From positions 1 to 64,000 of the forward strand of contig JBKCOM010000011.1 of assembly GCA_046309775.1 (NCBI GenBank): DNA of 64,000 bases, in the 5' to 3' direction. The DNA comes from JAIXWP01 sp046309775 (GTDB lineage Bacteria; Bacteroidota; Bacteroidia; Flavobacteriales_D; Sanyastnellaceae). The number at the start of each line of letters is the position of its first letter. The stretch's first letter is position 1. The notes beneath the pieces are model-generated. The model was not told the origin of the DNA and ran no database searches. It saw nothing but the letters and a program-made list of their open reading frames with translations. Positions 26,415 through 34,327 of the stretch are shown here, in pieces. A program made the translations under genes and the position numbers.

Positions 26415-28025
26415 ATGCGCAATTTTTTTTCTATTGGTTTTTTGCTCTTGTTCTCGCTTCTCAATAGTGATTTTAAGGGGCAGTCAACATACGATTTTGG
26501 GGTGGATTTGGTCGCCAAAAGTATCCCTTCATTGCCGGGCCTTCACTCTTATGCCTTCGCTCAGTCTGAAGGGAAATGGCTAATTGTTGGGGGTAGAAGG
26601 GATGGTTTGCATGCGCGACAGCCTTTTAATGCATTTCCAGCAAATCAAAACAATACGATGTTGATGTTGATTGATCCTATCGGCAATCAATTTTGGGAAG
26701 CATCACTTTTGTCACTTCCATTGAGTGTTCAAGAACAGTTGCAATCCACCAATATGAACTTTGAGCAATCAGGAGACACGCTGGTTTTGATAGGAGGTTA
26801 TGCATACTCCGAATCTGAGGGTGATCATATTACTTTTCCATACTTGACCACGATTATTGTTTCGGAAGTAATCAATGGTATTATCAATGATGTTGATTTT
26901 TCTTCTTCCGTAAAACAAGTTTATGATGAAAGTTTTGCCGTTTGCGGGGGTCAATTAGCAGCTCTTGGAAACAAATTCTATTTAGCTGGGGGACATCGCT
27001 TCGATGGGCGCTATAATCCTATGGGGAATCCTACTTATACTCAACAGTACACCAATGAGATAAAGATTTTCGAATTGGATAATACTGGTGATGTTCCAGT
27101 TGTTTTTAATCAGGCATCATGGATAGATGAGGTGCATCTGCATAGACGCGATTACAATCTTTTACCATTAATAAATTCGGAAGGTGATGAGTCGTTTATG
27201 ATTTCATCGGGCGTGTTTCAAACCGACGTGAATTTGCCTTTTTTGTATCCTGTCATGTTTGATGAAAATGGCTATTCTTCAGAAGTAGAATTTATGCAGT
27301 ATTTGTCCAATTATCATTGTGCCCATGCTGCTTTTTATGATGAACTTAATCAGAAAATGCACACCATGTATTTTGGGGGTATAAGCAGATATTACATGAA
27401 CAATGGCCAATTGATTGAAGATAGCAATGTTCCGTTTATCCAGACTATTTCTGCGATCACATTTGACAACGCCAATCAGATGCAGGAAGTAGAATTGCAA
27501 ACCTCTATGCCTGATGTTCGCACCGCAAGCGCGGAATTTATTCCTTCTCCCAATTTAGAATCTAGCGATAATGGTGTTTTATTTCTTCCGAATGATTTGG
27601 GAGATGGGTTAATGATTGGACACATATATGGAGGAATTTATAGTCCAACGGCAAATCCCTTTAGTGTAAATCAAACCAACACGACCTCAGCTTCTTCGGT
27701 AATCTATGAGGTATGGTTGAATCGAAGTGATGTGGTTAATGTGGAATTGGTGGATCATCCGAATCTGTTTGCCGTAGAGTGGGCATCATTTACACCAGAA
27801 GGAGCTATTCACTATAAATTGAACGCCCCTTCTGATGCGTATGTGCGTATTTTACTAAGTGATGTCAGTGGTAAATTGGTCGCAAAGGCAGAGCAACAAA
27901 TAGAAGGAGGCAATCATTCTTATCAAAGCTTTTTTACAGGTGTGCTGCTTCCCACGGGACTATATCATATCCATTTCTCATTCGATGGCAAGTTTTTTCA
28001 GAGCATAAATGTTATTAAGCCTTAG
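26415..28025 (+). CDS. Secreted Kelch-like protein with T9SS sorting domain
   Basis: 536 residues from the ATG at 26415 (a TTG 18 nt upstream is less likely), opening with a signal peptide (MRNFFSIGFLLLFSLLNSDFKGQ). The body has Kelch-type repeats with the characteristic double glycine followed by a bulky residue: KWLIVGGRRDGLHAR, TLVLIGGYAYSE, KFYLAGGHRFDGRY, HTMYFGGISRYY, suggesting a beta-propeller. The C-terminal ~80 residues (VRILLSDVSGKLVAKAEQQIEGG ... LLPTGLYHIHFSF) form a T9SS sorting domain. Function unknown; no enzyme motif is seen. Divergent from paaZ and convergent with the metal-efflux operon, 19 nt from its end. Confidence 0.75.
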   Translation: MRNFFSIGFLLLFSLLNSDFKGQSTYDFGVDLVAKSIPSLPGLHSYAFAQSEGKWLIVGGRRDGLHARQPFNAFPANQNNTMLMLIDPIGNQFWEASLLSLPLSVQEQLQSTNMNFEQSGDTLVLIGGYAYSESEGDHITFPYLTTIIVSEVINGIINDVDFSSSVKQVYDESFAVCGGQLAALGNKFYLAGGHRFDGRYNPMGNPTYTQQYTNEIKIFELDNTGDVPVVFNQASWIDEVHLHRRDYNLLPLINSEGDESFMISSGVFQTDVNLPFLYPVMFDENGYSSEVEFMQYLSNYHCAHAAFYDELNQKMHTMYFGGISRYYMNNGQLIEDSNVPFIQTISAITFDNANQMQEVELQTSMPDVRTASAEFIPSPNLESSDNGVLFLPNDLGDGLMIGHIYGGIYSPTANPFSVNQTNTTSASSVIYEVWLNRSDVVNVELVDHPNLFAVEWASFTPEGAIHYKLNAPSDAYVRILLSDVSGKLVAKAEQQIEGGNHSYQSFFTGVLLPTGLYHIHFSFDGKFFQSINVIKP

Positions 28026-28044
28026 GTAAGAAATATTAGGCCCT

Positions 28045-29163
28045 TTACTCCTTGTTTTTCAAAGCCATGAGCAACGCATAGGCTCCTTTGCTAACAATGG
28101 TCTTTTGAGTCCATTCTGGGCTGACAAGGATTTCTATTTTACCTTCATTTACTTGTCCTTTTTGTACTTCTAGCATTTTGAATTTGCCTTCACCTATTTT
28201 TTCAAAAATAAATGTCTTTCCTTCAAAAGATAATACCGCTTCCTCTTCCAAAAGAATGGCAGTGTGCTTTGTCGTAGTGGTTCTTGCTTTTATTGTAAGT
28301 CCAATCGTCCAAGGCTCGCTGAGTTTTCCCAAATCACAATAGACTTGATAGGTTCCATCCGACTGCACGATAGGGTGGATGTTTGTAATGATGGTTTTCA
28401 AGCTATCAGCCAGCACAGGAGAAGTGATTGTTACCGATTGCCCGATCTTTAATTGTCCTAAAGAGTTTTCAAACGCCTGAAGTTGTGCAATCGCATTCGT
28501 TCCTGATACCTGTGCAAGCTGAGTGCTTCCGTCTAAAAGAGTTCCAATTTCGATTTTCTCATATTGGATGTATCCGTCAATGGGCGAGTGAATAGTGATG
28601 GAAGAGGAAATATTCGTTGATTGAATACTTGAAGGGGAAACATACAGCAGTTGGATTCTATTTTCTAATGCCTTCAAGTTGGCTTGCTCTATCTCGAAGC
28701 GTTCAAGCGCTGATTGATAGTTCTTATCAGTAGTTGCTTTTTCTTTCAAGAGCTCCTTTTGTCGATTGAGTTCTAATGTTGCATTGTTGAGGCTGGCTTG
28801 ACTATTTAGATAACTGCGTTGAAGCTCAATCCAAGCATCACTATTGACGCTGAATATTTTCTGCCCTTTCGATACCTTGTTTCCTGGTAAGGCATATATT
28901 CCCGATATTTTACCCTCTATATTGATGCTTACGGTTGCCTTTGATGAAGGGTTACTAATAATTTTTCCTTGAAGTGAAATTTCACCTGCAATATCTTCCA
29001 TAGCTGGATGAATGATGCTTAAACCAATGTTTTTGATTTGCTCATCACTCAATGAAATTTCATCTGATGGAGCATCTGCAACTTCTAGTGTTGAGACTGT
29101 TTCAGTGGCGCATCCAATGAAAAGAAGGGCGAGGGTGATATAGAAAATTGTATTTTGTTTCAT
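28045..29163 (-). CDS. RND efflux periplasmic adaptor lipoprotein (CzcB/CusB-type)
   Basis: 372 residues. A lipoprotein signal (MKQNTIFYITLALLFIGC, lipid Cys C18) would anchor it in a membrane. Membrane-fusion-protein architecture: a lipoyl half-motif (EGKISGIYALPGNKVSKGQKIFSV), a coiled-coil hairpin (about 110-175, LQRSYLNSQASLNNATLELNRQKELLKEKA...), the second lipoyl half (IHSPIDGYIQYEKIEIGTLLDG) and a beta-barrel. It joins the inner-membrane pump to the outer-membrane channel. No His/Met-rich N-terminal metal site stands out. Starts 3 nt after the pump gene's stop and is the last gene of the operon. Confidence 0.9.
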   Translation of the reverse strand: MKQNTIFYITLALLFIGCATETVSTLEVADAPSDEISLSDEQIKNIGLSIIHPAMEDIAGEISLQGKIISNPSSKATVSINIEGKISGIYALPGNKVSKGQKIFSVNSDAWIELQRSYLNSQASLNNATLELNRQKELLKEKATTDKNYQSALERFEIEQANLKALENRIQLLYVSPSSIQSTNISSSITIHSPIDGYIQYEKIEIGTLLDGSTQLAQVSGTNAIAQLQAFENSLGQLKIGQSVTITSPVLADSLKTIITNIHPIVQSDGTYQVYCDLGKLSEPWTIGLTIKARTTTTKHTAILLEEEAVLSFEGKTFIFEKIGEGKFKMLEVQKGQVNEGKIEILVSPEWTQKTIVSKGAYALLMALKNKE

Positions 29164-29166
29164 GAC

Positions 29167-32100
29167 TTAATATTTTAAAATTTGACTGAAAGCTTGGATA
29201 GCTCGTATTTGATTGTCGATGCACAAGAGTTGAGCGTCAATGATATTCTGATATATAGTTAAGAATTCAATAAATGAAAGTTCGCCAAGTTGGTAAGCCT
29301 TCATTACAGACGTGATATCGTTGGCGCTATTGATACTCTCGCATTCATTTGCTTGATTTTGTAAGCGAAGCCACTGATTATACTCTAATGAGTATTGAGA
29401 GCGCACTTTTTCATTTGTAAAATCAACTTGAGCTTCTGCAGCAAATGAAAGTGCTTCGAGTGCTTTCGCTTGTTTTTTATATTCCTTGTGAAAAATAGGT
29501 AAGGTGAGTCCAGCATTGAAAGTGTAAAACCATTCATTCCCGCCGTAAAAACGATCAGTTCCATCTATGTTTTGAAACCCTTTGATTGTCATTGCTGAGG
29601 CTCCAATCGCAAGGGAAGGAAGTCGAGAAGATAGGACACTTTTTTTTGTGGATTTAATAATTTCGGACTGAGATACGGCAAGTTTGAAATTGGGAGTATT
29701 TGCAGCATCGAATGACTCTGGAGAGGTCACATCTGGAAATTTCGAAGTGAGAGGCTTGTCTAATTGCTCACCCGATTGAACAAGAATAAAAGCCTGTGCC
29801 GATGCTATCGCATTTATGCATTGATTGATTTGCAATTTAATTTTTTGTGATTGACCTTCCAGTACTTGTTGATTCCATTTTTCTGAAACACCTTTTTCTG
29901 TTTGAACTTCTTGAATTCTCTTCGCTTCATTGATAAGGCTATCGCTTTTCATTAGGTATTCAAGCCTTTGATTTTCTCTTGATATAGTGAAGTAGGCTTC
30001 AAATATTGAGGCATATAGATTCTTGCTTAGAAAATCTTTTTCTGCATACTTAAGGGCTATTTCTTTCTGTAATATTTCTCTTCGCGCGATGTTTCTTTTG
30101 ATATTCGGTAGCGGCTGAACCAATGAAATGCGCTGATCCATTGCTGCACTATTTACTTGACCATATTCGTAGTCTAGTGTAGTAGGTTGATGGATATATT
30201 GCACCGACAACTGGAATTCAAGTGCTTCTATTTCTTTTGCTTTTTGTTGTACATCAGCATTCTTTAAAATTGCTTTTTGATAAAGAGAGTCGAGCTGCTG
30301 CGCCTCTACTTTATTATAAGAGAGAATAGAAATTACAATGATTATTAATGGTGCAACAGTAGATGGTTTGATCTTCAACTTCTTTTCTGTGATGACAATA
30401 AGGATAGGCAGTACTACTAGGGTTAAAAAGGTGGCTGTGATAAGTCCTCCGATTACCACAGTGGCAAGGGGTCTTTGAACTTCAGCTCCAGCGCCATTGC
30501 TTAAGGCCATTGGAAGAAATCCGAATGAAGCGACTGCTGCTGTCATCAACACGGGGCGGAGTCGCAATTTTGCACCGTCTTTAATTGCCTCCAGATTAGA
30601 TTTACCGAGAAGTAATTGTCTGTTGAATTCGGAAATGAGTACGATGCCATTGAGCACTGCCACACCGAATAGAGCAATGAATCCTACTCCGGCGGAAATG
30701 CTGAAGGGCATATCGCGCAGCCAGAGGGCAAAGATTCCACCAATGGCAGAAAGTGGTATCGCTGTGAAAATGAGAACACCTTGTTTGATAGAATGAAAAG
30801 CCATATAAAGAAGAAGGAATATCAAAGCGAGTGCTACAGGTAGAGCTATCTGGAGACGTTTTGTAGCATCATTCAAATTCTCAAATGCCCCACCATAGCT
30901 GAGAGAATAACCGGGCATAAAGGAAATCTGTTGCTTTACTTTTTCATCTAATTCCTTTACAGTGCTTTCTATATCTCGTCCACGGACATTGAAGCCTACC
31001 ATAATTCGACGTTGTGCATTTTCCCTTTGTATTTGGTTCGGGCCATCAATCAATGAGACATTGGCGAGTTCTGAAAGAGGAATGTATGTGCCGCTATTCG
31101 TTTTAATAGTGGCATATTGTATCGTATGCAATTGGTTGCGGAGTTTGGGTTCCATTTTAACCACGATATCATATTTCTTTTCTTCTTCATAAAAACTACC
31201 CACCGTGGTGCCGGCATATAAAGTTTGGATTGTTTTATTAACCTCACTCACAGACACACCGTGGCGAGCAAGTGCCAATCGATCATATTTTACTACTACT
31301 TGAGGCATACCGCTTACCGTTTCGATGTACAAATCTTTCGCACCATCTATTTTTTGGACCATCGCTCCTAGTTGATGTGCGTAGGAGGCAAGTGAATCCA
31401 TATTTTCTCCGAAAATTTTACATACCACGTCTTGTCGTGCGCCGGTCATTAATTCATTGAAGCGCATTTGGACAGGGTATTGAAAACCTACTGAAATACC
31501 GGGAATCGATTGAAGTCTATTTCCCATTTTTTCTGCTAACTCATCGAAACTTGTTGCGGAAGTCCACTCGGATTTGTCTTTTAGGATTACCATCATATCG
31601 CTTGCTTCGATTGGCATTGGATCGGTTGGAATTTCGCCGCTTCCAATTTTCGTTACTACTTTTTCTACTTCTGGAAACTCTTTTTTAAGAAGGCCCGCAG
31701 CTTTTTGTGTGTATTCGATGGTGGATGTGAGGCTACTTCCAGTCATCAGTCGTGTATCAATCGCGAAATCACCTTCTTCGAGTTCTGGTATGAATTCTCC
31801 TCCAAGCGTAGAAAAGATATAAATGCTTATTGTAAAAAATACAATAACTAAACCGATGATTGCTTTCTTTTTGAGAAAGGCCCATGATAGAAGTCTTTCG
31901 TAAAAGCGCTCTAGCTTGGACATAAGTCTTTCGTTGAGGTTTGGTCGGTTCGTTTTTGGTGGTAATAAAAAAAGTGACGACATCATGGGGATGTAGGTGA
32001 GGGATAAGATGAATGCACCAATGATGGCGAAAGCCACGGTCTGCGCCATTGGCTTAAACATTTTACCCTCGATACCTTGTAGTGATAGAATGGGGAGATA

Positions 32101-33474
32101 GACGACGAGAATAATGATTTGACCGAATACTGCTGCACTCATCATTTGTCCCGCGCTCTTTTTTACTTCGCCTTCAATTTCATTTTTTGTTGCTGTGCCT
32201 CTATTCATAGGATGGAGTTTGTGAAGCACCGCTTCCACGATGATTACTGCTCCATCTATAATGAGTCCGAAATCGAGCGCTCCGAGGCTCATCAAATTTC
32301 CGCTGACGCCAAAGAGATTCATCATTATAATGGCAAAGAGCATGGATAATGGAATGACGCTCGCTACGATGAGGCCTCCACGAATGTTTCCAAGAAAAAT
32401 GACTAAAACGAGAATCACAATGAGTGCGCCTTCGAGTAGATTTGTTTCTACTGTTGAAATAGCATTGTTGACCATTTTGGTTCGATCTAAAAAAGCTTCA
32501 ATGACGATTCCCTCGGGCAGTGTTTTTTGAATTTCTGCAATTTTATTTTTGACATTTTCAATCACCTCGGATGAGTTGGCACCTTTGAGCATCATCACTA
32601 CCGCTCCTGCCACTTCGCCTTGGTCATTGTAGCACATTGCTCCGAAGCGTGTTGCTGCGCCGGTAGAAATTTGTGCCACTTCTTTCATCAAAATTGGAAC
32701 ACCTTGATTGGAGAAGCTCACAGGTATATTTTCAAGTTGATCTTTAGAAGTGATGAGTCCTTCTGATCTTATAAAAATGGCGTTGCTGCCATGTTCAATG
32801 TAGGATCCGCCTGTATTTTGATTGTTGGATTCTACGGCATTAAATAGATCATCAATCGCTAGTCCTTGGCTTCGTAATTTTTCTGGATTGATTTGAATTT
32901 GCCATTGCTTGAGTTCTCCTCCAAAGCTTGATACATCTGCAACACCTGGAGTGCCGAGCAACTGTCTTCTTACTATCCAATCTTGAATGGTTCGTAATTC
33001 CTTCAGGTCATATTTGCTTTCGAACCCTTTTTCAGGTCGAACTACATATTGGAAGATCTCACCAAGACCAGTAGTGACAGGTCCGAGTTGTGGACTTCCG
33101 ATTTCTTGGGGAATTACATTTTTTATTTCGATAAGTCGTTCAGAAACTTGTTGTCTAGCGAGATATACATCGATGTCTTCTTCAAATACGATCGTAACAA
33201 GAGAGAGCCCGAATCGAGAAAAACTGCGCATTTCTTTGATTCCAGGTATGTTGGCGTTTGCCTGTTCAATTGGAAAAGTGATAAGACGTTCGATATCAGT
33301 GGCACCCAAGCTAGGGGCAACGGTAATGATTTGAACCTGATTATCTGTTATATCAGGAACGGCGTCGATGGGCAAGCGTTGGAGCTCGATAATGCCGTAG
33401 GTGATGAGTCCTAAAGTCATTAGCGCGACCATGAGCTTTTGCCTTACGGAAAAGTCAATGATGCTTTGTAGCAT
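29167..33474 (-). CDS. CzcA-type heavy-metal RND pump fused to a TolC-type outer-membrane factor
   Basis: 1435 residues: a complete HME-RND proton/metal antiporter (about 1-1035) followed by an OMF/TolC-like domain (about 1060-1435). The TM4 signature LDFGLIIDGAVIIVEAV has the D-x5-D-x6-E spacing of CzcA (Zn/Co/Ni/Cd) pumps, unlike the AIGAMVDA form of Cu/Ag CusA, so divalent cations are the likely substrates. The N terminus (LPIDAVPDITDNQVQI) and GEFIPELEEGDFAIDTRL are family hallmarks. Between the domains lies a hydrophobic stretch ending in VEA-QQ (about 1042-1060) that looks like an old OMF signal peptide. Such fusions are common in Bacteroidota. Operon: 33918 to 28045. Confidence 0.95.
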   Translation of the reverse strand: MLQSIIDFSVRQKLMVALMTLGLITYGIIELQRLPIDAVPDITDNQVQIITVAPSLGATDIERLITFPIEQANANIPGIKEMRSFSRFGLSLVTIVFEEDIDVYLARQQVSERLIEIKNVIPQEIGSPQLGPVTTGLGEIFQYVVRPEKGFESKYDLKELRTIQDWIVRRQLLGTPGVADVSSFGGELKQWQIQINPEKLRSQGLAIDDLFNAVESNNQNTGGSYIEHGSNAIFIRSEGLITSKDQLENIPVSFSNQGVPILMKEVAQISTGAATRFGAMCYNDQGEVAGAVVMMLKGANSSEVIENVKNKIAEIQKTLPEGIVIEAFLDRTKMVNNAISTVETNLLEGALIVILVLVIFLGNIRGGLIVASVIPLSMLFAIIMMNLFGVSGNLMSLGALDFGLIIDGAVIIVEAVLHKLHPMNRGTATKNEIEGEVKKSAGQMMSAAVFGQIIILVVYLPILSLQGIEGKMFKPMAQTVAFAIIGAFILSLTYIPMMSSLFLLPPKTNRPNLNERLMSKLERFYERLLSWAFLKKKAIIGLVIVFFTISIYIFSTLGGEFIPELEEGDFAIDTRLMTGSSLTSTIEYTQKAAGLLKKEFPEVEKVVTKIGSGEIPTDPMPIEASDMMVILKDKSEWTSATSFDELAEKMGNRLQSIPGISVGFQYPVQMRFNELMTGARQDVVCKIFGENMDSLASYAHQLGAMVQKIDGAKDLYIETVSGMPQVVVKYDRLALARHGVSVSEVNKTIQTLYAGTTVGSFYEEEKKYDIVVKMEPKLRNQLHTIQYATIKTNSGTYIPLSELANVSLIDGPNQIQRENAQRRIMVGFNVRGRDIESTVKELDEKVKQQISFMPGYSLSYGGAFENLNDATKRLQIALPVALALIFLLLYMAFHSIKQGVLIFTAIPLSAIGGIFALWLRDMPFSISAGVGFIALFGVAVLNGIVLISEFNRQLLLGKSNLEAIKDGAKLRLRPVLMTAAVASFGFLPMALSNGAGAEVQRPLATVVIGGLITATFLTLVVLPILIVITEKKLKIKPSTVAPLIIIVISILSYNKVEAQQLDSLYQKAILKNADVQQKAKEIEALEFQLSVQYIHQPTTLDYEYGQVNSAAMDQRISLVQPLPNIKRNIARREILQKEIALKYAEKDFLSKNLYASIFEAYFTISRENQRLEYLMKSDSLINEAKRIQEVQTEKGVSEKWNQQVLEGQSQKIKLQINQCINAIASAQAFILVQSGEQLDKPLTSKFPDVTSPESFDAANTPNFKLAVSQSEIIKSTKKSVLSSRLPSLAIGASAMTIKGFQNIDGTDRFYGGNEWFYTFNAGLTLPIFHKEYKKQAKALEALSFAAEAQVDFTNEKVRSQYSLEYNQWLRLQNQANECESINSANDITSVMKAYQLGELSFIEFLTIYQNIIDAQLLCIDNQIRAIQAFSQILKY

Positions 33475-33528
33475 ATTAATAAGATTTATTAAATGAAAAT
33501 TGATTTAGAAAAAGAGAGATATTCTAAA

Positions 33529-33918
33529 TCAAGCTCGAGGCGGCTGCCAAATCCCTCCCACAAAGGATTCGGATAATATCAAATCTGATTGAAGCGTAAT
33601 TTTATTACAATTTAAACAAGTTGAGAGAGGAAGACTAAATTCAATCTTCTCAGTGATTTCAAGAGGAATAGAGAATTGAACAGATGATGTTTTGAATGGC
33701 AGACTCATGTCTTGAGCATAATCATCATCAAATACTTGTTTGTCGATATAATGAATCTTGATAAAGTCAACTATGCTAAAATCTTCATTTTGCTGACGAT
33801 GCTCAATGAAGTGTTCAATGAATTCATTCACCTTTAGAACCTCTGAGATAAGGCTCGTACGAAATACAAGCACTGAGAGTGTTTGCAAAACGACGATTAT
33901 GAGGATGAATCTTTTCAC
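33529..33918 (-). CDS. Small exported protein leading the metal-efflux operon
   Basis: 129 residues beginning at a GTG (33918) with a signal peptide or N-terminal anchor (MKRFILIIVVLQTLSVLVF). The mature part contains HFIEHRQQNEDFSIVDFIKIHY, a CLNCN motif and the C-terminal end GGIWQPPRA. I recognise similar small proteins with a WQPP(K/R) end ahead of heavy-metal efflux genes in Bacteroidota, but no defined function. The His- and Cys-containing stretches suggest a periplasmic metal sensor or chaperone (inference). It is first in the operon, 54 nt before the pump gene, and its promoter ends only 4 nt before the GTG. Confidence 0.7.
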   Translation of the reverse strand: MKRFILIIVVLQTLSVLVFRTSLISEVLKVNEFIEHFIEHRQQNEDFSIVDFIKIHYIDKQVFDDDYAQDMSLPFKTSSVQFSIPLEITEKIEFSLPLSTCLNCNKITLQSDLILSESFVGGIWQPPRA

Positions 33919-33922
33919 TTTC

Positions 33923-33952
33923 CAAAGGTATAGTAATAAAATGTTTTTTCAA
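33923..33952 (-). promoter_or_regulatory. Promoter of the metal-efflux operon
   Basis: Minus strand: TTG (33952-33950), a 19-nt spacer, then TACCTTTG (33930-33923), an exact TAnnTTTG. The -7 element ends 4 nt before the GTG start, predicting a leaderless or nearly leaderless transcript. Confidence 0.65.
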
Positions 33953-34017
33953 GGTAATCTTTGTCACATACAATGCAATTCTCAAGAGCCTACAGGACTG
34001 GGCATTGATTTAAAAAT

Positions 34018-34033
34018 CATGACAAAAGTCATG
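34018..34033. repeat. Short inverted repeat CATGAC-N4-GTCATG
   Basis: A 6-bp perfect inverted repeat with an AAAA centre between the divergent metal-efflux operon and the small ORF/tricorn side. It could be an operator; no regulator is assigned. The rest of the 33919-34327 stretch holds the efflux promoter, this repeat and the small ORF at 34118. Confidence 0.35.
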
Positions 34034-34117
34034 TACATTAAGTGAATTATCCCTGATTCATGGTATTGAATAGTGTGTAAAATTTCTAGAATTTGGTCCT
34101 AACAAACAGTTACACTT

Positions 34118-34255
34118 ATGGATTACAGGAATCATAGTCAAAATCGAGAGCGCATCCTTCTCGAGTTTTTGAGTGCTTATGAGCATGGTGGTATGCAACG
34201 CATCTTTTTTTGTGCCGGAGTCAAGCAGAGGCAAGAAAATACGGATGAAGAGTAG
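34118..34255 (+). CDS. Possible 45-residue small ORF ahead of the tricorn-type protease
   Basis: An ATG-to-TAG frame of 45 residues (MDYRNHSQNRERILLEFLSA... ending KQRQENTDEE), charged and hydrophilic with a short helix-like middle and one Cys. Upstream there is TTG (34066-34068), an 18-nt gap and TAGAATTTG (34087-34095), close to the phylum's promoter pattern. It occupies an otherwise empty 400-nt gap. No family is recognised, and a chance ORF of this size is quite possible. Confidence 0.3.
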   Translation: MDYRNHSQNRERILLEFLSAYEHGGMQRIFFCAGVKQRQENTDEE

Positions 34256-34327
34256 AATTGACTGATGAACGGTCGGGCGTATTGTGAAGGATTTGTTTAT
34301 TTAGCAAAAAAACAATTTCCAACAACT

